Source: an uncultured Lachnospiraceae bacterium (lineage in GTDB: Bacteria; Bacillota; Clostridia; Lachnospirales; Lachnospiraceae). From it: a stretch of DNA of 7,336 nt. The notes below the pieces were generated by a model, which was not told where the DNA came from, searched no databases, and was given only the letters and a program-made list of their open reading frames with translations. Positions 1 to 4,224 of the stretch are shown piece by piece (the stretch's first letter is position 1; each line of letters opens with the position of its first letter). The position numbers were made by a program, and so were the translations under genes. The stretch lies in contig CABQGZ010000167.1 in NCBI GenBank assembly GCA_902463835.1, positions 1-7,336 on the forward strand, in the 5' to 3' direction.

Positions 1-49
1 GTCTGAGCTGAGATCCGGTATGGGCCAGGCAGGCCACGAGAGGTGATAG

Positions 50-119
50 TAAAGTATACTAAAGTATAGTAAAGTATACTAGGGTATAGTAAAGTATACT
101 AAAGTATAGTAGATTATCG
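50..119 (+). repeat. Tandem 10-bp repeat array (seven units), probable regulator-binding site
   Basis: Seven adjacent units of exactly 10 bp: TAAAGTATAC (50-59), TAAAGTATAG (60-69), TAAAGTATAC (70-79), TAGGGTATAG (80-89), TAAAGTATAC (90-99), TAAAGTATAG (100-109) and the divergent TAGATTATCG (110-119). The core GTATAC is self-complementary, and units ending in C and G alternate exactly. A 10-bp period places every unit on about the same face of the helix. The last unit lies where a -35 box would be for the TATACT at 133-138. I infer an operator or activator array; the protein that binds it is unknown. Confidence 0.75.
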
Positions 120-143
120 TAGCGGCATCTGTTATACTATAAT
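110..143 (+). promoter_or_regulatory. Promoter with extended -10 (TGTTATACT) and no good -35
   Basis: TGTTATACT (130-138) is an extended -10 element (TGn plus TATACT), and an overlapping TATAAT lies at 138-143. With a 17-bp spacer the -35 position falls on TAGATT (110-115), far from TTGACA. A good -10 without a -35, next to a repeat array, fits an activator-dependent promoter. Spacing and sequence match the second copy at 3123-3156. The predicted start is near 145. Confidence 0.65.
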
Positions 144-166
144 CAGCAAAATATGCAGACAGGGAA

Positions 167-205
167 AATCAGGAAGCAGTCTTTTAACTGCCGCCTGATT
201 TTTTT
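167..205 (+). terminator. Intrinsic terminator about 60 nt after the promoter (attenuator or small-RNA end)
   Basis: AATCAGG (167-173) pairs with CCTGATT (194-200). After a 2x2 internal loop, GCAGT (176-180) pairs with ACTGC (187-191). Seven T residues follow (199-205). The predicted start is near 145, so the terminated RNA would be only about 60 nt. The gene at 296 could be expressed from this promoter only by read-through or antitermination. No competing antiterminator stem was obvious by eye. Confidence 0.75.
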
Positions 206-236
206 ATGCCATGCGCCAAAATCTGGTGCGTAGCAT
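206..236 (+). promoter_or_regulatory. Long leader hairpin
   Basis: ATGCCATGCGCCA (206-218) folds on TGGTGCGTAGCAT (224-236) around a 5-nt loop. The stem is 13 bp with one C-A mismatch and two G-T wobbles. No U-run follows, so it is not a simple terminator. It starts directly after the terminator T-run and belongs to the leader of the gene at 296. It may be a protein-binding or RNA-stability structure. Confidence 0.5.
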
Positions 237-266
237 AGGAAGTTAATACCTGTTACCTGTTCAACA

Positions 267-290
267 CCGGCTCTGGGCCGGAGAAGGAGG
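267..290 (+). promoter_or_regulatory. GC-rich hairpin next to a strong ribosome binding site
   Basis: CCGGC (267-271) and GCCGG (277-281) form a short GC stem whose 3' end is two bases from AAGGAGG (284-290). That Shine-Dalgarno is 5 nt from the ATG at 296 and supports this start. The stem leaves the ribosome site exposed but could be extended or stabilised to limit access. Confidence 0.5.
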
Positions 291-295
291 AGATC

Positions 296-472
296 ATGAT
301 AAAGAAACAGAAAAGAATCGACGAGCTATTGACCAGAGAACCGGTCATCGGGCAGCCGGTGGTTATCCGGATCGGCGACCAGCGTTTTCAGACCAGCCCT
401 GTTGTCAATTGGTACATTGGAATTGACAGAGGGATCCGGATCGAGACGGCCCACACGATCTATATCAAATAA
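296..472 (+). CDS. Small protein of unknown function (58 aa)
   Basis: A 58-codon ORF from ATG 296 to TAA 470-472, with a strong AAGGAGG site 5 nt upstream that makes it very likely to be translated. The protein begins MIKKQKRIDELLTREPVIG and ends with TAHTIYIK. It has a short basic N-terminus, then alternating hydrophobic and polar stretches (VVIRIGDQRF, NWYIGIDRGIRIE) that suggest a small beta-rich fold. There is no signal peptide, membrane segment or Cys motif. It is the first gene after the repeat-controlled leader and lies 18 bp before the Cys-rich gene, so the two are probably one operon. I recognise no family and assign no function. Confidence 0.7.
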   Translation: MIKKQKRIDELLTREPVIGQPVVIRIGDQRFQTSPVVNWYIGIDRGIRIETAHTIYIK

Positions 473-490
473 GATAGGTCAGGTGTTTGT

Positions 491-1621
491 ATGGGAAGAG
501 GCATTTGCCACAAGAAACAATATGAATGCTGCAAAAATTATGTAGACATATGTCCGCTGGGTCATATCTGCAAAAAGATGAAGGGATATCGGGAGGAGAC
601 AAGCGTATGCATACGTGACTGCCCAAGCTGCACGTTTGCAGGCTGTTCTATGATACTGGAAGACCGGAAAAATAACCCCATATATGTTGCCAAGCTTGTT
701 GTATCAAAGAGAAGCTTCTTAGAAGAAATACGCTTTGAACTGGCCAGGGATGCGGCAAGAAGGGAGCACCGGCTGGAGCATAAGAGAAAGTATGAGTATT
801 ATAACCGGCTCTGGGGGGATGCGGAAAAACGGAGAGAATACAACCAGGAAAGACAGAGGAGGTACTATCAGGATCACCGGGAAGAGATCCAAAAGAAAAG
901 TGAGAAGAAAAGGCGTGCCCAGGGAGTAAAACCTCTTGGGGAACGCAGGGCGGCTGTACCTCTCCCCTGCGGCGGGGACTGCCTGCATTGCCAGCATCCC
1001 GACTGTATCCTTCCGGATGATTACTCGGAATATGATGCATATCGCCGTATGATCCAGAAAAGGTATTATGGCAGGCACAAGGACGAACTGAGTGCCCGTA
1101 AAAAGATCTACAGGGAGAAAAACAGGGGGCGGATCCTGGAGCAAAATAGGATTTATTATATTGAGAATAAGGAACGGATCCGGGAGCGGCAGCGGAGGTG
1201 GAAAGCAGAAAATAAAGAACGTTATCTGATATATCACCGGGATTATCAGCGGAAGTGGCTGGAAGAACATCCGGAAAAGAACCGGGAGATCCAGGACAGG
1301 GCAAACCAGAGGAGACGTGAGCGGCGCCGTGTCATGAAGGAGGAAGATCCGGAAGCCTACAGGAAGGAGCTTGACAGGCAGAATCGGAACCGTAGAGAGG
1401 CGCAGCGTATCCAGAAGGAGGAAGATCCGGAAGCGTACAGGAGTAAGCTTGACAGGCGGAACCAGAAGCTGCGGGAGAACCGCAGGATGATGAAGGAGAA
1501 CGATCTGGAAGCATACAGAGCAATGTTGGATAGTGCGAATGAAAGGCGGCGGGAGGCAAGGCGGCGGAAGAAAGCGCAAGAAAGCGGTCCGATGCCTGAT
1601 AATTTAAAGCACGGATATTGA
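491..1621 (+). CDS. Basic Cys-rich coiled-coil protein with duplicated Cys4 knuckle and C-terminal 26-aa repeats
   Basis: 376 aa, unknown family. The N-terminus is Cys-rich (C6, C13, C14, C21, C27), followed by a knuckle C40-x3-C44-x2-C47-x4-C52. The identical spacing recurs at C160-x3-C164-x2-C167-x4-C172. Each knuckle is followed by a long helical stretch rich in Arg, Lys, Glu and Tyr (about 75-145 and 180-256, with recurring ENKERI/ERQRR-like pieces). The C-terminus has four 26-residue repeats (257-360), the clearest starting KEEDPEAYR. The layout implies an ancient internal duplication. Four-Cys knuckles usually bind zinc, and the strong positive charge suggests nucleic acid or another polyanion as ligand; both are inference. 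The ribosome site is weak (AGGT/AGGTG before ATG 491), so translation may be coupled to the 58-aa gene 18 bp upstream. Long minus-strand ORFs over it are shadows of its purine-rich sequence. Confidence 0.8.
   Translation: MGRGICHKKQYECCKNYVDICPLGHICKKMKGYREETSVCIRDCPSCTFAGCSMILEDRKNNPIYVAKLVVSKRSFLEEIRFELARDAARREHRLEHKRKYEYYNRLWGDAEKRREYNQERQRRYYQDHREEIQKKSEKKRRAQGVKPLGERRAAVPLPCGGDCLHCQHPDCILPDDYSEYDAYRRMIQKRYYGRHKDELSARKKIYREKNRGRILEQNRIYYIENKERIRERQRRWKAENKERYLIYHRDYQRKWLEEHPEKNREIQDRANQRRRERRRVMKEEDPEAYRKELDRQNRNRREAQRIQKEEDPEAYRSKLDRRNQKLRENRRMMKENDLEAYRAMLDSANERRREARRRKKAQESGPMPDNLKHGY
1259..1570 (+). repeat. Four 78-bp (26-aa) repeats inside the Cys-rich protein gene
   Basis: Units at 1259-1336, 1337-1414, 1415-1492 and 1493-1570. 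The protein pattern is K/L-E-E/N-D/H-P/L-E-A-Y-R-x3-L-D-R-x-N-x-R-R-E-x-R-R. Units 2 and 3 are nearly identical in their first nine residues (KEEDPEAYR). Unit 1 is the most diverged and unit 4 has lost the Pro. Constant length without indels suggests regular helical packing, and such repeats can expand or contract by slippage. Confidence 0.8.
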
Positions 1622-1655
1622 CATATTTCTTTAAATGTGTTACATTCGTGATACA
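1618..1655 (+). promoter_or_regulatory. Strong promoter with candidate operator for the RelB-like gene
   Basis: TTGACA (1618-1623), a 17-bp spacer, then TACATT (1641-1646) preceded by TGT (extended -10). The -35 overlaps the stop codon of the upstream gene. An imperfect 20-bp inverted repeat, TGTGTTAC-ATTC-GTGATACA (1636-1655, 6 of 8 arm positions matching), covers the -10 and the predicted start. That is where RelB-type antitoxins commonly bind to repress their own operon. The promoter is clear from sequence; the operator role is inference. Confidence 0.75.
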
Positions 1656-1669
1656 GAGGAGAGTTGTAT

Positions 1670-1912
1670 ATGGCAAAGGAAGCAGTATTGCATGTCCGCA
1701 TGGATGCGGAGTTAAAGGAAACGGTGGAAAAGTTATATCGGGAGCTAGGAACGTCTTTCGCAGAAGCGGTGCGGATCTTTGCAGTCCAGAGTGTGAAAGA
1801 GAATGGTATGCCTCTTATGGTGACTGCAGACCGCAAGAATGCATATAACAGGCTATTAAAATATGCGGAGCTGATACAGAAAAAAGAAGAACAGGATAGT
1901 CTGGCAAAATAA
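1670..1912 (+). CDS. RelB/DinJ-family antitoxin, no adjacent toxin
   Basis: 80 aa starting MAKEAVLHVRMDAELKETVE. The start ATG 1670 is chosen over TTG 1664 because GAGGAGAG (1656-1663) is correctly spaced 6 nt from the ATG and would abut the TTG. The N-terminal strand (AVLHVRMD) and the two helices after it (ELKETVEKLYRELG, SFAEAVRIFAVQSVKE) are the ribbon-helix-helix DNA-binding fold of RelB/DinJ, followed by the family's GMPLMVT-like segment. Length is normal for the family. In type II modules such proteins neutralise a RelE/YafQ RNase and repress the operon. Here no toxin ORF follows: the next 360 bases have no credible plus-strand gene. It may be an orphan regulator, an anti-addiction antitoxin, or the remnant of a module that lost its toxin. 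Confidence 0.85.
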   Translation: MAKEAVLHVRMDAELKETVEKLYRELGTSFAEAVRIFAVQSVKENGMPLMVTADRKNAYNRLLKYAELIQKKEEQDSLAK

Positions 1913-1938
1913 CAATGTTCATACTGAAAAACAAGGTA

Positions 1939-1966
1939 GTGCCTCCAGTGGTAGCACCAGAGGCAC
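1939..1966. terminator. Strong hairpin in the gene-poor spacer, possible terminator
   Basis: GTGCCTC (1939-1945) pairs perfectly with GAGGCAC (1960-1966). Inside, TGGT (1949-1952) pairs with ACCA (1956-1959) around a 3-nt loop, leaving CAG (1946-1948) as a bulge. It lies 27 nt after the antitoxin stop. No T-run follows on the plus strand. Read on the minus strand it is followed by CTTGTTTTT, so it better resembles a terminator for leftward transcription. Direction and function are uncertain. Confidence 0.45.
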
Positions 1967-1972
1967 AGCTGC

Positions 1973-2152
1973 TTAAAAGCAGAATAAAAAAATGCTGATG
2001 TATGCCAGTATGACATTATTGCATACTAGCTGTATCAGTTCGCAGATAAGGCCTAAAAACAGGCAAATATCTGGGCGAATTGATAAGTGGATATAAAGGC
2101 AAAAGAGTTTATTTTGCACAGCTTTGATGTATGAAAAACATAATATCTGCAT
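1973..2152 (-). CDS. Possible small hydrophobic protein (59 aa), doubtful
   Basis: Minus-strand ORF with ATG at 2152-2150 (an in-frame GTG lies at 2161-2159). The complement of 2160-2166 reads GGGAGGT, an excellent ribosome site 8 nt before this ATG. The product starts MQILCFSYIKAVQNKLFC and ends ILAYISIFLFCF. It is rich in Leu, Ile, Phe and Cys, with one or two possible membrane segments in the second half. The hairpin at 1939-1966 lies just downstream in the same direction. Against it: AT-rich DNA readily gives hydrophobic frames, I recognise no family and see no clear promoter. If real, it could be a small membrane peptide. Confidence 0.3.
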   Translation of the reverse strand: MQILCFSYIKAVQNKLFCLYIHLSIRPDICLFLGLICELIQLVCNNVILAYISIFLFCF

Positions 2153-2272
2153 AAAACGCACCTCCCTTCTGGTTGGTCTTAATATGTCAGACGAAATGGC
2201 GCGACAGAATAATATCTGAAATGTTTGAACTTAGGCGGCTCTATAGTGATTGGATTAAAAAGGAAGTGAAAA

Positions 2273-2623
2273 ATGATGGACGAGAGATTGAATGGGTTTT
2301 TAAAGGAAGAGTTATCAGAATTAGTGAATGGAATCTTAAAGATTATGACTGGTCAGATTGTAAGCATCATTCTGTATGGTTCCGTTGCAAGGGGAACGGC
2401 TACGGAAGAATCAGATGTAGATGTGGCACTGCTGGTTCATGGTAAGTTGGAATCTGATGTAGAAGAAATTCTATCTGATTTCATTGTGGATCTGAATTTA
2501 AAGTATGATAAGGTATTTTCGGTGATCGATATTGAGTACGAGCATTTTTGTGATTGGGTAAAGGTCATGCCATTTTATAGGAATGTGGAACAGGAGGGGA
2601 TCACGTTATGGAAGGCAGCATGA
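2273..2623 (+). CDS. MNT-type nucleotidyltransferase (putative antitoxin of a HEPN/MNT pair)
   Basis: 116 aa; ATG 2273, or the adjacent ATG 2276, follows AAGGAAGTG. The fold is a minimal Pol beta-type nucleotidyltransferase: two N-terminal helices, then YGSVARGTATEESDVDVAL with the signature G36-S37-x10-D48-x-D50, and a likely third carboxylate at D86 (FSVIDIE). All catalytic positions expected for metal and NTP binding are present. In characterised HEPN/MNT modules (MntA/HepT), this protein neutralises the HEPN RNase by transferring AMP to it. Its stop overlaps the start of the HEPN gene, which is the typical gene order. Whether this pair works by AMPylation is inference; the HEPN partner lacks the Tyr modified in HepT. 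Confidence 0.85.
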   Translation: MMDERLNGFLKEELSELVNGILKIMTGQIVSIILYGSVARGTATEESDVDVALLVHGKLESDVEEILSDFIVDLNLKYDKVFSVIDIEYEHFCDWVKVMPFYRNVEQEGITLWKAA

Positions 2624-3006
2624 AGGAATTATCAAAATATCGTTTTGCACGTGCCGGTGAAGATCTGCGTGATGCAAAACTGTTGATGAACGCAAGAAGC
2701 TATAAATCCTCTGTGAATCGTTCGTATTATGCTATTTTCCATACACTCCGGGCAATTACGGCCTTGGATGGGTTCGATGCAAGCAAACATTCGGGGGTGA
2801 TAGCATATATCAACAGGATGTATGTAAAAGAAGGAATATTTGAGAAAACATTTTCCAAAATGCTGGACAGAGCATATCGCCTTCGGGAACAGGCAGATTA
2901 TAATGATTTTGAAATTATCTCTCGTGAAATGGCTGAAGAGCAGTTGGACAGAGCTGAGAAGATTATGGAAATAGTTAAACCATATCTGGAAGAAAAGTGG
3001 AATTGA
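2608..3006 (+). CDS. HEPN-domain protein (putative RNase toxin)
   Basis: 132 aa, all helical. Start ATG 2608 is preceded by AGGAGG (2592-2597) with 10 nt spacing and overlaps the MNT gene by 16 nt. The alternative ATG 2620 overlaps the MNT stop as ATGA but is further from the ribosome site. The core NRSYYAIFHTLRA holds R38 and H45, the R-x6-H form of the HEPN catalytic motif, in the segment typical of HEPN partners of MNT enzymes. The N-terminal KYRFARAGEDLRDAKLLM and the C-terminal long helix (EEQLDRAEKIMEIVKPYLEE) also fit. HEPN toxins are metal-independent RNases. The Tyr of the HepT R-x4-H-x-Y motif is absent (H45-T46-L47), so this belongs to the other HEPN/MNT branch. Roles in plasmid or element maintenance and phage defence are known for the class. 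Confidence 0.85.
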   Translation: MEGSMKELSKYRFARAGEDLRDAKLLMNARSYKSSVNRSYYAIFHTLRAITALDGFDASKHSGVIAYINRMYVKEGIFEKTFSKMLDRAYRLREQADYNDFEIISREMAEEQLDRAEKIMEIVKPYLEEKWN

Positions 3007-3102
3007 CCGATGCAGGAGGAAGTAGGTAAAGACGTGGAGTCTATTTAAAACGTAGCATAACGAATTACGGTATGCACCAGGAAGGAGTACGAGAAGTGAT
3101 AG

Positions 3103-3132
3103 TAAAGTATACTAAAGTATACTAGATTATCG
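3103..3132 (+). repeat. Tandem 10-bp repeat array (three units)
   Basis: TAAAGTATAC (3103-3112), TAAAGTATAC (3113-3122) and TAGATTATCG (3123-3132). The last unit is identical to 110-119, and the 13-bp gap to TATACT is the same in both arrays. The divergent last unit is therefore kept at the -35 position, while upstream unit number varies. Probably the same regulator binds here as at 50-119. Confidence 0.75.
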
Positions 3133-3156
3133 TAATGGGGTGTGCTATACTATAAT
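3123..3156 (+). promoter_or_regulatory. Promoter for the lipoprotein gene (TGCTATACT)
   Basis: Extended -10 TGCTATACT (3143-3151) with an overlapping TATAAT (3151-3156). As in copy 1, the -35 position carries part of TAGATTATCG rather than TTGACA. The 5' leader to ATG 3203 would be about 45 nt and contains AAGGAGGG (3187-3194), with no terminator in between. Confidence 0.65.
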
Positions 3157-3202
3157 CAGGAAAGAAGGCAAAGGAACCATCCAGTGAAGGAGGGATGTAC
3201 TT

Positions 3203-4060
3203 ATGAAGAAGAGAATCGCATGGATTCTGGCAGCCATGATGGTGTTGTCTTGCGTAGCATCCTGTGGTGCTGCCGACAAAGACAAGAGCCAGTCTGCAGA
3301 TAATAAGCAGGTTGTGGCAGCTGATAAAGAAAAAGAAGTCTCTTGTGGAAGCGAAGAGAAGAAGGCTGGAACATCGGATGAAAAATCCAGTAAGGAATTC
3401 GATCAGGATGACGACACCGCTGGAGATCAGACTGGAAACGATGAAAAAACAAGTAATAATTCAGCTGGTAACCAGGGAGCTTCCGGAACGAATCAAACAG
3501 TAACCGGTGATAATGGGAAAAATGGTAACAATGCTGCAGGAAGTAAAACGGATACCGGTAATAAGGGTAATAGCAGTAGCACGAGTACATCAAGCAGTAA
3601 GACAGAAACTGGCAGTACCAGCAGTGGAGGAAGCACCGGCAACAAAACAGATACCGGAAATAAAGGAAACACCGGGAGTGCTGCGGATCAGCAGCCATCT
3701 AAGCCATCAGAGCCTGTGAAAGAGGAACACAGCCATACCTGGGTAGAACAGACCCAGACGATCCAGCATGAAGCTACTGGTCACTATGAGACAAAGGTTG
3801 TGAAAGAGGCTTGGGATGAAAGTGTATATGACTATAGATTAGTGTGCCTCGGATGTGGGCATATGTCAATGACAGCTGACGAAGCCGGGAATCATTGCAT
3901 AGAATGTGAATCTGGAAAGGGATATAGTTCTAGAAAAGTTGTTGTGGATACCATTCATCATGCTGCTGAAACTGAGCAGACATGGATAGTTGATAAGCCT
4001 GCCTGGATAGAAACGAAAGTAATCGGTTACAAATGCTCAGGGTGTGGAGCAATAAAATAG
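3203..4060 (+). CDS. Secreted lipoprotein with low-complexity stalk and His/Cys-containing C-terminal domain
   Basis: 285 aa; ATG 3203 lies 8 nt after AAGGAGGG. The signal sequence MKKRIAWILAAMMVLSCVASC ends in a lipobox V18-A19-S20-C21, so C21 should be lipidated and anchored in the membrane; C17 is a less likely site. Residues about 25-170 are a disordered Ser/Thr/Gly/Asn/Lys/Asp-rich stalk containing KTDTGNKGN twice (115-123 and 148-156). The folded part (about 176-285) starts HSHTWVEQTQ and has two related halves: HEATGHYETKVVKEAWDE and a later HHAAETEQTWIVDKPAW. The pairs C215-x2-C218, C232-x2-C235 and C278-x2-C281 look like a zinc ribbon plus a half. I have seen this type of C-terminal domain only as uncharacterised in gut Firmicutes. 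It has its own promoter copy and a terminator at 4089-4123, so it is probably monocistronic. It may be a surface or export-linked factor. Confidence 0.85.
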   Translation: MKKRIAWILAAMMVLSCVASCGAADKDKSQSADNKQVVAADKEKEVSCGSEEKKAGTSDEKSSKEFDQDDDTAGDQTGNDEKTSNNSAGNQGASGTNQTVTGDNGKNGNNAAGSKTDTGNKGNSSSTSTSSSKTETGSTSSGGSTGNKTDTGNKGNTGSAADQQPSKPSEPVKEEHSHTWVEQTQTIQHEATGHYETKVVKEAWDESVYDYRLVCLGCGHMSMTADEAGNHCIECESGKGYSSRKVVVDTIHHAAETEQTWIVDKPAWIETKVIGYKCSGCGAIK

Positions 4061-4088
4061 TCCATAGATAATTTAATAATCAGGAAAG

Positions 4089-4123
4089 AAAGAATCCATC
4101 AAAATAGATTGGGTTCTTTTTTT
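4089..4123 (+). terminator. Intrinsic terminator of the lipoprotein gene
   Basis: AAAGAATCCA (4089-4098) pairs with TTGGGTTCTTT (within 4109-4119), giving a 10-bp stem with one wobble, followed by T residues to 4123. It starts 28 nt after the stop codon. Confidence 0.8.
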
Positions 4124-4134
4124 ATAGATATAAA

Positions 4135-4153
4135 CGTACCGGATTTCGGTACG
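4135..4153 (+). promoter_or_regulatory. Perfect 7-bp hairpin upstream of an orphan ribosome site
   Basis: CGTACCG (4135-4141) pairs perfectly with CGGTACG (4147-4153) around GATTT. Five bases later comes AAGGAGG (4159-4165), a full-strength Shine-Dalgarno with no long ORF after it. This layout (hairpin, GAAGGAGGA, GATC-like bases) resembles that upstream of the gene at 296, so it may be a regulatory leader or the remnant of a lost gene start. Confidence 0.5.
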
Positions 4154-4177
4154 CCGGGAAGGAGGATCGGAATACAA

Positions 4178-4195
4178 GTGCAAACAGAACCCTAA
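4178..4195 (+). other. Possible five-codon leader peptide
   Basis: A GTG start, then CAA ACA GAA CCC TAA, 12 nt after the orphan AAGGAGG (4159-4165). Its stop codon (4193-4195) touches the 5' arm of the terminator at 4194-4224. A ribosome on this stop would cover that arm and prevent the terminator from folding. The frame is so short that chance is a serious alternative. Confidence 0.25.
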
Positions 4196-4224
4196 AAGAT
4201 TGATGAATGAATCAGTCTTTTTTT
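4194..4224 (+). terminator. Intrinsic terminator in the leader of the surface-protein gene (candidate attenuator)
   Basis: AAAAGATTGAT (4194-4204) pairs with ATCAGTCTTTT (4211-4221), 11 bp with one G-T, followed by a seven-T tract (4218-4224). No complete gene precedes it after the terminator at 4089-4123, so it sits inside the upstream region of the gene at 4276. The 5' arm can alternatively pair downstream: ACCCTAAAAG (4189-4198) with CTTTTTAGGGT (4230-4240, one bulge). These competing folds are the hallmark of an attenuator. Confidence 0.65.

Larger units (their letters stand above)
16..147 (+). repeat. Direct-repeat promoter module, copy 1 (partner at 3068-3160)
   Basis: The stretch from CGGTATG (16-22) through the TATAATCAG just after the -10 box is homologous to 3068-3160. 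Both copies have a diverged flank (CGGTATG, then CCAGG, then ACGAGAgGTGATAG), a 10-bp repeat array, the unit TAGATTATCG, 13 bp, and then TATACTATAATCAG. Copy 1 is longer because it has four more 10-bp units. Homology fades right after the promoter, so the downstream leaders and genes are unrelated. I infer a duplicated regulatory module rather than a transposon end. Confidence 0.8.
1913..2272. other. Gene-poor spacer between the antitoxin and the MNT/HEPN pair
   Basis: This 360-base stretch has no convincing plus-strand gene. It holds the hairpin at 1939-1966, the doubtful minus-strand ORF at 1973-2152 and AT-rich sequence after it. A plus-strand frame opening at 2173 runs into the MNT gene out of frame and is a shadow. 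No clear promoter was found for the MNT gene; TATAGT at 2242-2247 lacks a spaced -35. It may be the scar of lost genes, for instance the missing toxin. Confidence 0.5.
3068..3160 (+). repeat. Direct-repeat promoter module, copy 2 (partner at 16-147)
   Basis: The same order of elements as copy 1: CGGTATG (3068-3074), CCAGG, ACGAGAAGTGATAG, 10-bp units, TAGATTATCG, 13 bp, then TATACTATAATCAG. It differs in having two rather than six good 10-bp units and in having no terminator between the promoter and the following gene. It begins 61 bp after the HEPN stop and ends 43 bp before the lipoprotein start. Confidence 0.8.

Noticed and set aside
50..119. Array read as a CRISPR or replication-origin iteron array
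   Set aside because: There are no spacers, so it is not CRISPR. No replication initiator gene is adjacent and the array is fused to a promoter in both copies, so a regulator site is simpler.
648..1579. Long minus-strand frames (218 and 286 aa) opposite the Cys-rich gene
   Set aside because: They are the antisense of a purine-rich coding strand, giving Pro/Leu/Ser/Phe-rich nonsense without ribosome sites. The plus-strand protein has clear repeats and Cys motifs.
1966..1991. CTGC-TTAAAA-GCAG hairpin after the main hairpin as a plus-strand terminator
   Set aside because: It is followed by an A-run, not a T-run, and the stem is only four to six bases.
1332..2016. Minus-strand frames across the repeat region and the antitoxin gene
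   Set aside because: They cross two well-supported plus-strand genes and a promoter, have low-complexity Ser/Leu/Phe composition and no recognisable domain.
2173..2445. Plus-strand 90-aa frame before and into the MNT gene
   Set aside because: It is out of frame with the GS-x10-D-x-D protein, and its second half is a shadow of it. There is no ribosome site at its start.
3010..3048. Twelve-residue frame just after the HEPN gene
   Set aside because: It is too short, has no ribosome site and no recognisable sequence.
3201..3698. Minus-strand 165-aa frame and two plus-strand shadow frames in the lipoprotein gene
   Set aside because: They arise from the low-complexity stalk coding sequence. The real frame has a signal peptide, lipobox and a good ribosome site.
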